Of a DNA stretch of 64,000 nucleotides, positions 44,121-55,999 are shown piece after piece. The stretch covers positions 2,418,001 to 2,482,000 of the forward strand of contig JBANDB010000002.1 of the NCBI GenBank assembly GCA_037576215.1, read 5' to 3'. The notes beneath the pieces are model-generated. The model saw only the letters and a program-made list of their open reading frames with translations. It made no database searches and was not told where the DNA came from. Position numbers and translations under genes: made by a program. Origin of the DNA: Armillaria gallica. Lineage: Eukaryota > Basidiomycota > Agaricomycetes > Agaricales > Physalacriaceae. Position 1 is the stretch's first letter. Each line of letters starts with the position of its first letter.

Positions 44121-46976
44121 ATGACAGACTTCAATTCAGATTCAAAGGAGGCAGAGTCCGTCATCGTGTCGCCTCTGCCCAAACATCTCTACGAGGAACT
44201 CCATACGTCGCTGAAGGGACAGGTGTTCATGCGAGGAAATCCCCAGTAAGTCACCGCCACGGTGCTGTGGACCTCACTAAGGTTCCACCTAGCTTCATTG
44301 AATACACGACAATGTTCAACGGGAATGTAAAATCACTGGCAAAGGCCGTAGTCTGTCCTGTCGATGCAGAAGACGTCAGCACGTACGTCTCTTCTACGCA
44401 TACTCTGTGTACACTGCTGACATATTTATAGTGTTATGCTCTTTTGCTTAAAACACTCATTGTCACCGTCCATCAAGGCTGGCGGATATGGCACTGCAGG
44501 CTGGGCTGTAGGGGGAGACGTCGTTCTTGACATGAGCAGGATCCTGGACATGGATATCGAGGTCCCAAATCCTGACCTTCCAGGCGGGTTCACCAGCCTC
44601 AAGGACATGAAGCCCTCTACGAACAACAAAGGCAAGCAACCAGCCAACGGTAAACGACGACGGGAAGAAGATGCCAGCCTTCGTTCGTACCATCTAGCCT
44701 CAGAGGCTGTGGCCAATTTCCTTGAGGGCCCATCGAGTAATAGAAGGAGGACCAATATCGACGGAGACTCTGTATCTCCCCCTTTAGCCCCACCTGCTTC
44801 CCCTGTTATCATCCTTCCGAGCTCTTCGAACGGCTCGGTACCAGCACCACCAGGTACCTCCCAAGCGCCCGTAGACGCTGACCCTTTTGGGTACCTGAAC
44901 CCGAGCCGAGTTATCCTCCCTCCCGACGTAAACGTTTCTTCGTCCTACTCGACATGGACCGAGGCCCCTGCCGCTGCCCCGTTTTCTGGAAGCTCGAATT
45001 TACCTCCTGCGCAGCTGAATATCCTGTCGCCTCCCGAGCCTGTGCATTCGCATGCTTTTGTGACGTTCGGAGCTGGGATGCGCCAGAAGGAGATTGATAT
45101 GTACACCGCTGCACATCCGTTGGAGGCTACCTCGTTGTCGGGGAAGAATGATGGGATACCCTATCACGTTCCTTTGTGAGTTATATGCTTTGTTGTTTCA
45201 CTTCTGGGGATCTCTGCCTTCATTTGGGGGAAACACACTGCGACGGTATATTCTACTGCGGCTTTGTTTGCTCAGAGGCTCTGCTGCTACTGATTTCACG
45301 GAGTTGAAATCCTGCACCAGCCGTTGCATAAAACGGTGATCCAAGGGAGTGCTCTCCGAACGCTTGGTCCGGCCGGCGCTTGTTGGTTTTTGAGGCCCCG
45401 CCGTCCGCATTTGCTACGATTTTGTATAGACGAGCCCGTTGTTATCGAATCCTCGTAAACCGACGACTCAGATATACTTGCTCTGGCATTTTGGGCCGTG
45501 TTTCGGCCGAAAACCGAAAACCGTATTGAATGGGCTCTCTGCTGCCGTGGTCATTTCGCGACTCTAAAAGTGTTGCCCGCCACTTAGCATCTGAAACTGT
45601 TGTCCGGTTTTCAATACTGACTTTTTCCAGTGCTGCTCATCCTGTAGGATCATCCATCATGCTTCTAGGAGGTTTTGGCTTTCTCGGACGTCTTCATGGT
45701 TTGAGCGTCGACAACCTAGTCGAGGTTGAGATGGTTCTGGCGAATGGAAAGATTGTCGTCGTGAACGAGACATCCTATCCTGGTATGTATCATTTAAGTT
45801 ATCCTACATATAGTCTTTATTAACGATGCCGGCAGACCTTTGGTGGGCAGTACGCGGCGCTGGACCAGCCTTCGGAATCGCCACTCGTTACAAAGCAAAA
45901 GCATATCCAGTACCCGTGGTGTTCGCTGGAAATCTCATATAGTACGTTCCTCTGGATACTCTGTTTGGACTTTCTCTCAGAACAGTATGAAGCCGTTTCA
46001 AAAAAGCTACGGCTCCCTCTCTTTTGAAACATTTCCGTGATTGCGTCAAGGGCGCCCCGCGGGAGCTGTATGCCAATGTCTTGCTCACGGCTGGACCGGA
46101 GGGGAAAGCTTCCCTGGTTGTGATCCAGATGTGCTACGTGGGCACGAAAGAAAAAGGGCAGGAATACCTAGCTGCGATATCCTCTTGGACAGGAGATACT
46201 TGCCTCTTGAATGAGGTGGACGAAAAAAGTTTTTTGCATCAGCAAGACAGCGTGGCGCAAGTTCTTCGTGGAAAAGGTTACACCCCTCATTTATTATTAT
46301 TCATGGGTTACTGATCCACTTTTCAGCTGGACGACAGTGGTTCATTCGGTCAGCCTTGATCACATCACTACCCGATGATATCATCCATGAGACTGTTCTG
46401 AATTTTTCGGACACGCCAGATGGCTGCAGTAAGAATATCGTGGACATTTATGTTTGTTTAGGGCTCACCAACTGATCGACAGCTTGGCTCTTTGAATTGA
46501 CGGGCGGCCGGATCAGTGAAATCGAAGATTCGTGCTTGCCAAAGGAACAGAGAGAGGCGGCGTTCACGATTGCGGCGCTCCATCAATGGGATATGGGGGT
46601 GCTAGACGACAGGTGTGAGGAGTCGGCCGAAGAGGTGGGTGGATTTCGGGCCTTTGGAGGCGCTTGAAATGTTGATGAATTGCTCCAGTGGATTGGGGGT
46701 ACCCTTCGACCTGTCCATAGAGGCGGTCCGTTCCCCAGTGTCAGTCCCGTTATCCTATTACACCGCGTATATTGTCACTGATGTTGTTCCTAGTTCCTTG
46801 GCAGGCATGAAGCGCCCGAGCGGACGATTGCGTGTTATGGCGACAAAAATTTCGCGCGGCTCAAGGAGGTAAAGAAAAAGTATGATCCTGATAATGTGTT
46901 TAGGAATTGTCTGTGGCCTGTCGACGCGGAAGGATCTATGGTGGAGGCCAGGTTACAGGAGCCCCCGACGCCTTGA
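44121..46976 (+). CDS. FAD-linked (PCMH-type) oxidase with low-complexity insertion
   Basis: Exons 44121-44245, 44293-44382 and 44432-45175, then from 45631 on. FAD-binding PCMH features: FIEYTTMFNGNVKSLAKAVV, IKAGGYGTAGWAVGGDVVLD, FVTFGAGMRQKEIDMY, AAHPVGSSIMLLGGFGFLGR, DLWWAVRGAGPAFGIATRYK. The C-terminal substrate half continues to the berberine-bridge-like end KYDPDNVFRN, with the stop at 46974-46976. The first FAD half contains an insertion of about 150 residues rich in Pro, Ser and Ala, with a basic KRRR run, between VVLDMSRILDMDIEV and AFVTFGAGM. The usual GGH flavin-attachment His is replaced (GGYG). One intron is 455 nt, far longer than its neighbours. Substrate unknown. Confidence 0.75.
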
Positions 46977-47270
46977 CAAGGGGCGTGCTAACTTTTTTCG
47001 TCGGTGGAATAATGGGTCATTTTTTGGAATCTACAACTATATACACACGTATAGCGCCTAGCTGGTCTTATACAGCTGCGACTCAGCTTTTTGCTAAATA
47101 CAGTTTCTATTCCCTCGGCCGCGCACCGGGATCCTGTTTAAAAGCCGCGACAATATTGTCTATTTTCCTATTGGTCCTTTGTTCCAGGAAGTATTTATAG
47201 CACCTACTTCCTTTCTTGCCTTGATACCTCACTTGTCTCCTCTGCTTTCCTCTGGGTACCACCCAATATC

Positions 47271-50089
47271 ATGGCTAATTCACGACACGGACACGGAACA
47301 CCAATATTCAGCACTGTGTCATCGACAGCCTCGATAAGGTCACTACACGGGATTGACACGCCTCAAAGTGAAGGGGAAGGGCTGATAGACGTCGAAAGCC
47401 AGAATAGCAGGCAGTATGGAAGCATATCAGAGCAAAGTGAGTAGCAGGGCTTGCCAGCACTACTGGCACTCATTCGCGTTTCCAGGTCGAGTCGACCACC
47501 GGACCAAGTTCAAGAAACGAGTAAAATATTACATCCCAGCTACCGCGTGGATCCCCAATTATTCCTTATCGCTGTGCGCCCTTTTGTCCGACAAAGCTTG
47601 TCTATTCTTCTCATGATTGTAACAGGCTCGGGGGTGACGTTCTCGCCGGCATGACCGTGGCCAGCATGCTCATACCCCAATCTGTCAGTTATGCGTCTTC
47701 GCTCGCAAAGCTGAATCCGACAACGGGGTTGGTGCGTCTTTAAGTTGTTCGGGGTCGGGTAGAGGGGGTGCTGACTTATTCCTAGTTCGCGGCTTCTTTC
47801 CCCGGAATCGTATACGCCTTTCTCGGAACTTCGAGGCAGCTGAATGTAGCACCTGAGGCTGCGCTGAGTCTTCTGCTTGGTCAGGCTGTCGATGATATAC
47901 GGCATGACCTGTCCGATCCACATTCGGGAGAGGGCGATAGGCTGGGTTTGCATGTTGCGACGATTATCACTCTTCAGGTGGGTGGGACTTGTATGTGTTC
48001 TAGCCGGACATTTCTGACCGTCGAGGTTAGGCCGGCCTCATAACGTTCCTTCTTGGGCTCTTCAGACTGGGATTCATAGATGTCGTTCTGAGCCGGGCGT
48101 TGCTGAGAGGGTTTGTTACGGCCATTGCGGTTGTCATCACCATGTGAGTAGAGACATTTCCGCGTCTCGGTAGCCATCTAATCCGCGTCTGTCTAGTGAG
48201 CAGCTGATACCTATGCTGGGCTTAACCGCCTTGGAACACGCCCTTCATCCGGGGGCGGGAACAACATGGGACAAGTTCATTTTCATACTAGACCACTTCC
48301 TAACGCATACAAATCTTACTACAGCAGCTATCAGCTTTGGCGCACTCTTTACGCTCATTTTCGTGAGAAGGGCGAAGCAGAGTTTTGTCAAGTATTGGTG
48401 GATATATCGGATACCTGAGGTCCTGGTGGTCGTTATTGTTTCAACGAGTACGTGCCTTCTGTCGAATGTGTCGCCATAGTTCGACGTTCATCCCACAATC
48501 CAGTACTGTCGGCCGAGTTCGGTTGGGATGAAGATGGCGTGGATATCCTAGGCTCCGTGCCTATAAATACTGGAGCTTCATTTTTCAGATTTCCTTTACG
48601 ATCATCCAATGTCCGATATCTGCGGCGCACGACGTCGACTGCAGTGTGAGTAGTCCTTTTTTTGTGTCGAAAGTACCAAGTCTGATGGTGCGCTGTTAGT
48701 ATGATTGCGGTCATAGGTTATTTGGACAGCATCGTTTCAGCGAAGCAAAATGGAGCTAGGTTTGGGTACAGCATAAGTCCCAATCGCGAGCTGGTGGCGC
48801 TGGGAGCTAGCAACATCGCTAGTTCGTTTATTCCTGGCACGCTTCCTGCATACGGCTCGATTACAAGGTGCGAGATAGATACCGGCATGTCTTCAGTCTC
48901 GTCGGCTGAGGTGACTCTTTGTAGGTCGAAGATAAACGGTGACGTAGGCGGACGGACCCAAATGGCGTCTCTCGTTTGCTCCGGCGTGATTCTACTAGCG
49001 ACATTTTTCCTCCTTCCTTTCCTCTATTACCTCCCCAAGTGTGTTTTGGCGTCAATGTAGGTCTCTACTTCATTATTCTGTTGCGTTGACTTGACTCACC
49101 CATGGCCTAGTATCTGTCTTGTTGTGATATCCCTACTTGGAGAAATCCCTCACGATGTCAGGTATTACATCAAGTACGTGCTTTCGGCTTTTTCGTGTTG
49201 ACAACAGCGCTGATGACATAAAGAATGCGGGCATGGGTAGATCTGGCATTGATGACGCTCACATTTGTTTTATCGATAGTGTGGAACGTAGAGGTGGGGA
49301 TTGGTGTCAGCCTGGTCATTTCACTTCTCCTCGTCGTGCACCGGTCATCTAAGACTCGTATGACAATCCTTGTAAGTATGATGCAAAATCTCAGAATAAA
49401 AGCTGATAAGACTTGTCGGTTATTTTAGGGTCGTCTGCCTCGCACGGATAGGTGGAAACCCATCAGCGAGAATCCTGATGCGAAAGAAGACGTTCCTGGG
49501 GTGTTGATCGTCAGGATCCGGGAGAATCTCGATTTTGGTGTGTGCAATTTTGTACTATCGGATTCTAATACTGATTGTCGATTGGTTTTAGCGAACACGG
49601 CGCAATTGAAAGGTATTCATTCTTCTTGTTCTCTGCAAAAAGGATGAAACTGATGGTTGGTGTATTAGAACGGCTAAGAAGATTGGAGCTCTATGGAGTA
49701 GATAAGAGCCACCCTTCAGAAGAGCCAAGGAGGCAATTAGCTCAAGTGCTAGTGTTTCACATGGCCGATGTGGAAAGTTGCGATGCTTCGTAAGTTTGTT
49801 CGTCATGAGATCGCCAAAGCAACTCTTCTGATGTCTTGCTCGTAGTGCTGTAGAGATGTTCCACGAACTATTTGAAGAATATCTGGTGGGTCACTTATGC
49901 TGCTTATACATATTTTTGTGAATAAATGCGATGTCATTCTAGAACCGGGGTGTAGGACTGTTTGTGGCGCACCTACGGCCTGAGCCGCAGAAGTTGTTTG
50001 TTATAGCGGGGATTGTGGACCTTTTGGGACCAGAGGCTTTCCAGGAGAACGTTGCTGATGCCATAGCAATCATTGAGGCGAGGTCATGA
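47271..50089 (+). CDS. SLC26-type sulfate permease with STAS domain
   Basis: Starts MANSRHGHGTPIFSTVSS at 47271 with about ten short introns. Cytosolic N-terminus, then LAGMTVASMLIPQSVSYASS (SulP signature), LNVAPEAALSLLLGQAV, GFIDVVLSRALLRGFVTAIA, IAVIGYLDSIVSAKQNGAR, LGASNIASSFIPGTLPAYGS, and several further membrane segments (LALMTLTFVLSIVWNVEVGI). The C-terminal STAS domain runs from VLIVRIRENLDFANTAQL to the stop at 50087-50089, with LVFHMADVESCDASAVEM in its core. Proton-coupled uptake of sulfate or a related anion at the plasma or vacuolar membrane. Length and topology are as usual for fungal members. I saw no lesion. Confidence 0.85.
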
Positions 50090-50959
50090 TGATTTACCGA
50101 CTTTTTGGATATAGATGCAGACTATCATATGTACATCTGCCTATTTAGAGCGCACACTAGGTTCTGTAATATTTAATGGGCGACGCTTTACAGATTGCAA
50201 TAATTTAACGGGTGTCTGGCTTGTCCCTTGTACTTGATGCTGTTAAGAATATTTTATCGTCGAGTCAAGAAGTTGATTGCTAATGTGAGTGTGTTACCGT
50301 GGTGTTATTCGATTGGCTGCCTACCAGTATGAGCTGCAGGCTCTCACTATGAAGGGGTACGGCGAAAGATGTTGCGTCATTTCAACGTACTAGTTATCGA
50401 TATGTAATGTTCATGAACTAGGAGAAGATACTCCATGTCGATCTTACATAGTGTTTAGTATAAGAAATTTTCTGAGAACCACTGGATGATGCGTCATAGT
50501 TTGTTGCAGCCAGCCGTGGGAATTCGCCAAGCCAAGCCAACCACCGCTTGCCCTTCGATGAACGTCCCACCTTGCGCGAATGCAGAATCCCTCCTATGCA
50601 ATAACAATGATGTGACTGCCATGAAAGGTTGTTGTTTCAAACGCATACAAATATAACGATATCAAGCACGCAAAGGGACTGGATAATTCCAAAGATGGTC
50701 TCTCTCAGTTCATGTTAGAAAAAGGCTGCGAGGTGCGCCGAGAATTTCCTTTCTTTTGATTGGCTTCAATGCTTTTCCAGAGAGGAGAGCGACCAAATCG
50801 GATCCAAGTTATTGCCAAAGCAAGCAAGCGACGCGACAGACTCCAGAGGTCCAGGTCCAGCATAGGTCTCGAAAGCCGAACGGGATGGCAGAGAAGATTG
50901 CTTGGATAGTAATTCGTGGAAGGCGGTGAAGAGGCATAAACGAGATAAATTCGAAAAGA
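50090..50959. other. Intergenic region, edge of module copy 2
   Basis: From about 50520 the sequence matches, inverted, the downstream flank of cyclase copy 1 (for example AACGTCCCACCTTGC at 50562-50576 against 37955-37970) and of copy 3. No HpxO sequence is present, so this copy of the module was cut short just beyond the cyclase flank. No gene was seen in 50090-50520. Confidence 0.5.
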
Positions 50960-51610
50960 TTACGGTACATACGCGAATGCTCGCACAGGTGAGCCATCTC
51001 CACCTTTCAGATTCAAAGGAACGAAATTGATGAATGCACCTTCAGGTATAGCTGCCAGGTTCCTTAGGTTCTCCACGATGAGTCCACCAGCACCAAGAAT
51101 CGCCTGGTGCACACCAAAATCATTCGCGGTCCCTTCCGTCTCGTCGGGATTCAGAGTGTCAATTCCGATTGCTGATGCACCGCGAGCAACGAGTTGCCTA
51201 GCGGCACCTGCATCGAGGAAAGGATGGTTGACATACTCGGGCTTGCTCCAATGCTTACACCAATCCGTACGGATGAGCACTATGGCCGCTTCCGGTCTGT
51301 CGTCGATGCTCAGTCTGAGGTCGTCCCAGGTAATTCTGGCCCAAGGGACGACCTTTCGGCTGACATCGACGACGATGGCGGGGCGTATAAATGAAGCGAG
51401 GGGGATCTGATCGATGGACTTGGCTTGGGCAAAGAAGTGGGAAGGGGCATCGACGTGGGTACCTGTGTGTGTGCACAGAGAGAGGGCTTGGACGTTGTAG
51501 CCGTGTTCCGGAACGGTTGCATGGGGAGAACAGGTATAGGGTGGGGTAGAAGGACGTGTTGGATGGATCGAGTGGATGGCTAAGGTCGATGCTTTGGACA
51601 ATCGTAATTG
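50960..51610 (-). pseudogene. Cyclase-like gene, copy 2 (broken)
   Basis: Same protein as copies 1 and 3 (HTGTHVDAPSHF, IVLIRTDWCKHWSKPEY, FVPLNLKGGDGSPV), but two lesions disable it. The start codon region differs (ATG to ACG at the conserved Met), and eight bases are missing between FYP and PPYTC (near 51540), so the first 25 codons are out of frame with the rest. The metal-binding and C-terminal parts remain open, showing the damage is recent. Confidence 0.8.
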
Positions 51611-52017
51611 CGACGAAGCCCACAATCCGAATGGTAAGCGAGATATCTTGACCGGCGTCGTCTACTGACTGCCTAATTTCAGCGGATGAACGAGACCTTG
51701 GTAATAGTCATATGATGGCGGCAACAAACGGCTCTGATGGCAACTACCATCATCAGCTTCGACGCCGATTCTGCTCTCCTGCAGTAATTCGTTTCTCCTT
51801 TCTGCTATAACATGAAGCCACGCCCAAGTTTGACCGTCCAGCTACACCTGGCTTTCCCTATACCTTTTGCTCAGCATACCTACCGACGCACTCCGAGTTC
51901 ACTCTATCACTTTGTCTCAAAGGCGAAATTCCCCTTAAACTGCTCGAGGTATCCCCCGTTGAGATGTCATGTCTCACGTCCACCACCATCCTTGGCGATT
52001 TACACGCCCTCTCCTAC

Positions 52018-52276
52018 GTCGCAAGGCTACCGCGCTACGACAGAAGGAGAAACTCAGTGATAGACTCAGACTGAGAGGATGGTAGGAGAAATTGTAAAAA
52101 TGAAAAAAAGAACAAAAGAAAAAAGGGGCGTCGCAAGGCTATCGCGCTACGACAATGGCGTTTGAAGCGTGCTTATGCACTGCAACTTCGCCACACCATT
52201 TGGTGTTGTCCTCTTCCGTCGCAAGGCTACCGCGCTACGACGAAGGGGGAGGGTCGCAAGGCTTCCGCGCTACGAC
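52018..52276. repeat. Four copies of a 24-bp interspersed motif
   Basis: Copies at 52018-52041, 52130-52153, 52218-52241 and 52253-52276. Each begins GTCGCAAGGCT and ends CCGCGCTACGAC or TCGCGCTACGAC. They differ only at one or two central bases, while the spacers (88, 64 and 11 bases) are unrelated. The ends GTCG and CGAC are complementary, so the unit is a weak palindrome. Confidence 0.85.
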
Positions 52277-52819
52277 CGCCCCATCTTACTGGCACTGGCC
52301 TTTAGGCCTTCAGGGCTGATAACTGCCCCACTGTGCAAATGGCATGCCTGACAGCCAACCTGCTCTCCACTCTCGTGCACTGGGTTCTCTCAGTCCGAGG
52401 TAGGGATTTTTGGAATTTCGATTGGACGGCGGGGGGATACATGGCCCGTGCGCATGCATTCACGTGGCGTGCCGCGTGGCTCTCCCCACTGCGCTCTCTC
52501 CTTTGCAAATTGCCCTCGGGGTATCCGTCTGTGTGGGAACTATATCCCAGCTGGAAGGCGAGGGTGCGATCCCTGACGCACCTCCTTCCCCTACTCCGTT
52601 CCTTTATTAATTATTTACCAACCTACCGCCGAGGCCGTGAGGGAGTACTCATGAGGGGGCTTGACCATAGCGGCAGAGCGTAGGAGTGGTTCGGTACCGT
52701 AGCAGTCGCATTCCTCACTAGGTATATTAGACATACAGTAGCTAGTGTAGATGTATCCGGGGGACTGTAGTACGGACGCCGGCACGCTTCTGTTGAGGAG
52801 CACCGTCGGGTAATAAAAC

Positions 52820-52843
52820 TTCCTTCCTTCCTTCCTTCCTTCC
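52820..52843. repeat. TTCC microsatellite
   Basis: About six TTCC units in a row, about 80 bases before the start of orphan gene A2. Confidence 0.85.
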
Positions 52844-52920
52844 CGGGTTAGGTGTCTTTCGCTCCGTGCAAACAAGCACAAACGTAGGCCTGGCACGATT
52901 CGCCCCTTTCTTAGGCTATC

Positions 52921-53912
52921 ATGGACCCCGACATCAAGATCTACTTGAAGCCACGCCCTGCCAACCCCAAGTTCGGCGACCGTCCATGGATGCTAGTCAG
53001 GCCTGATTTCTATTACGGCCCTTTCTTCCCAGCATGGCAGCCAGTTCCTCCCAGCGCAACCGAAGCTCACACCGTCCATTCTGCCGCATTAGCTACCGCT
53101 CTCACCAAGTTTTACGTTGAACTCCTGCCCAGAATTCTCAAATGTGAATCAGACATTCCACGAATGAGGACCGCGATGTCTGAAGATCCTTTGAGCATCC
53201 TCAAGTGGGAATGTTTCGATATAATGATGCAATGTGAAGATCTCGCTGATTGTCGGTATGAATCTGTGGAGCTTGTGTTCGGTGATAAGGCTCCTCCTCT
53301 ACCTCCCCGGCGCCACCGGAGCATCAAGCTCGCTCTCAAGTATTGGAAACTGTTAGAAGAGGCTGCATTCACATTAGGTATGTCGAGCTCGTTGATGATA
53401 TAGACCTTCAGCGGATGGTATGGGCGACGATCTTCATGGTCTTGTTGGCGAATACCGGTGAGCTTGTCTCTGACCTTATACTTCTTGTTTGGTTGACCTT
53501 ACCTGGATCAGAGTCTATGAGTAACTTGAGGACTGAGATTTCTAACTGCCTTGAGGGTATGTGGAATTGTGCTTTCCTTCATGTTGTGCTGACACCATGT
53601 TTAGACACCGCGCTTGTATATATCACGAACCCGCTTGACAAACATGTGATTCCCTTCATCGATCGCTGGATGGGTAGGGGAGAAAATGATCGCGATTCAT
53701 CCTCCGGCATGATTTCTGCCTCTACGAGTAATGAGTCGACATCAGGTAGCGGCGCAGAGTCTTCGACACCTGACAATCCAGAATCGCCAATACCGAAACC
53801 TTCGCTTCCATCTCGTGGTCGCCCAATCAAGCCATCGTTCGTGAGTTTGTGTATTTGCATCTTTATCATCTGATTCATAAGCCTGGTGCAGAGAAAGATA
53901 AAGATCGATTGA
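52921..53912 (+). pseudogene. Orphan family, subtype A member A2 (frameshifted)
   Basis: Begins MDPDIKIYLKPRPANPKFGD at 52921 and follows A3 closely (WMLVRPDFYYGPFFPAWQ, LVFGDKAPPLPPRRH). After the segment EEAAFTLG four bases are missing relative to A3 (near 53378), breaking the frame. The remainder is well preserved in the other frame: YVELVDDIDLQRMVW, introns starting GTGAGC and GTATGT, YITNPLDKHVIPFIDRWMG, a Ser-rich stretch, GRPIKPSF, and the last mini-exon RKIKID with its stop at 53910-53912. Confidence 0.65.
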
Positions 53913-54910
53913 TGACGGTTTCGAAACCACTCCTCGTACCTCTACCGCACACGTTCATAAGCAACCATGTAACTTTCCAGATGTTGTAACAGAGAGGCCT
54001 ACAACGGAAGCGGTACGAACTGCCTCTGTCTTTTTCGTGTGCTTGTTCTCTCCTGGCTATATGCTGGACATCTTTACCCTGCAACACAGGGCACCATTCC
54101 TATGTATCCGACCGTTTGTCCTCAACCTTGGATGTGAGACAGTATTCGGACAGCAGTCAGGTCTGCTAAGAGAGAACCAGCCTCATCAATGAACGTTAAC
54201 TTTCGCTTGACTCCAATGTGATTTCTAGCTACGGATACAATATCCCCAGTTCAACCAGCTTAGAGCCAGGTTCTAGCCCCCATCGGCTGGTCCAGATATC
54301 TGCTTCACATGGTTGATGTGCTACCTACACCCCGTCGGAAGCTGGACATCGAGCATCAGTCGAGTATGTGAAGCCATGCTCATAAGGTCGAAAGATTTCA
54401 AATGCGATAAATTTCTTTAGGATTTTCTCGCCAATTGCCATTACTGACTCGGCCGTCAGTACGTCTGGCAACAAAACTCCTCCTCGAAACTGCTTGAGTC
54501 CTGAGTCTCAGAATCTTGGAAAGTCGTGAATGGTGCTGGCTTCCCACTATGTCGAGATTGATTGTGACCTTGCCAAAGATTCGGTAGGTTTCGGTAAGGA
54601 GATCTGCGAAATAGTTTAATATTTTGGTTGGTTGTCTCTCCGAGGACGTGAAACGCTGATATTTCATAAAAAAACTCAGGTCGTGCTCGCCAACTTAATT
54701 GAGGACCTCCATCGGCCTCTATGGAACAGTCAATGGAAAATTATAGTGACTTCGGTTTTGAATCCATGGCTTTTCCTCATTTGGTTTCGGAGACTCTTAT
54801 ACTATGAAAAAGTGTAAACTTATCGATGCTCGCATATTCGGACCAAACGTTTGACGGTGTTTCGTCGCAAGGAGTCTACCATCCCAAGGCAGAGGAACAT
54901 GCATTAAGAA
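53913..54910 (+). repeat. Downstream flank of A2, shared with A1 and A3
   Basis: The first 150 bases match the flanks of A1 and A3 (AACAGAGAGGCCTACAACGG near 53988). The last 240 bases match 34740-35050. In between is sequence without a counterpart (about 54130-54650). No gene is supported. Confidence 0.45.
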
Positions 54911-55114
54911 CGATTTAATCGAAGCTATGTATAACGAGCTATTGAGTAAAGTATTGGGATCGTGGCGGGTTTAGCTAACAATAAACTAAGTTATAAGGTA
55001 TGCGTTGTTTTGACGTATCAAAACTTTCTATAATGTAATGCTAGCCCGATGTTTACTACTTTGACTGTTGAATAAGCCTGCAGAGGGAGGGGGGACTAAT
55101 ACAAAGACTACAAT

Positions 55115-55760
55115 TTAAACATCAACAGCAATACGTTGCTTAGAACACTTAAAACACGTATCAGAGCCGATATAGCAAGATAAATGACGGAGAACACACG
55201 ATAACATGAAACACAGACGTACGAATCTCACCCAAAAAATTGACCGCACCTCAGTCAAGATTGCAGGACTGTCGTCCGAGGGGTAGAAGTAGCATGATAT
55301 CTCGCTAGGAAGGATACGAGCAGGGGGGAAGAGAGACAAGAGAAACACCAGCCAGCATACGGTTTTGTTGAGTATGCTGAGAGATGTTGGCAGGGTGGAG
55401 AGCCAGACACCGGTGAAAATCACAGGAAAGCTTGCAAGGGCCGTGATAACAGTGAAAATATTGCGATATTCGTTTCCAAACGAGGTTATACTGGCTATTC
55501 CATTTTGTGTGGCTAACCACTGTTCAAGTTGAGCATTTATCGAATACGAGGCATCAAAGGCAACAGCTACGACATACCACTCTCTGTATTCCACGATCCA
55601 AGGCTGTTGGTAGTACAGGGCTCTCGGACATACCACTCGACAGCGGGTTCCAGGGAGGAAGCTGACTCTAAGCACAGAATCATCAGTATATGCTATATGA
55701 AATGGAGAAATTGAATGCCTTGACTCACATTCCTATCATTATTACTACTCGGCGGGCCAT
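55115..55760 (-). CDS. Hypothetical small membrane protein
   Basis: Joining ATGGCCCGCCG at 55760 (exon of 32 nt ending before GTGAGTCAAGG) to the acceptor TGTGCTTAG gives MARRVVIMIGIVSFLPGT in phase, followed by a long open frame: SINAQLEQWLATQNGIASIT, FTVITALASFPVIFTGVWLS, KTVCWLVFLLSLF, SDDSPAILTEVRSIFWVRF and a Cys-containing tail ending at 55115. Two or three hydrophobic segments suggest membrane location. No family was recognised. An alternative 5' exon starting MSENANVVNSAPQ joins in another frame and soon stops. Confidence 0.4.
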
Positions 55761-55999
55761 TGTGCTGAGGAGCTGAATTCACCACATTGGCCTAGATAGA
55801 AAGAAATAAGAAATGCAGCACAATGTAAGGATTCGCCTTTGTATATCAACGCTCAACTCACGTTTTCAGACATCGGTGTTCGAGGCAAGGAAGGACGCGA
55901 CTTGAATGCATAGATAATAGGGGTCAGACGCGTGGATCATGTGATCTTGACCCCAATTACTTAACGAATACGCCTCTTCGCCCCTTTACTCTCTCCTTC

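Larger units (their letters stand above)
51918..52866. other. Insertion of about 950 bp in the shared promoter, module copy 2
   Basis: Copies 1 and 3 have a short continuous region between cyclase and orphan gene. Here the match stops near 51918 (after CACTTTGTCTCA) and resumes near 52867 (GCAAACAAGCACAAACG). The inserted sequence holds four copies of a 24-bp motif (52018-52276), a TTCC microsatellite (about 52820-52843) and no convincing gene. I found no clear terminal repeats. Confidence 0.55.

Noticed and set aside
36879..50089. A secondary-metabolite gene cluster (FAD oxidase, hydroxylase, transporter)
   Set aside because: No core synthase, terpene cyclase or P450 is present, and the sulfate permease and oxidoreductase look like single-copy housekeeping genes.
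52018..52276. Repeats spaced by unique sequence, as in a CRISPR array
   Set aside because: The spacers are 88, 64 and 11 bases, there are only four units, the surroundings are clearly fungal and no cas gene exists.
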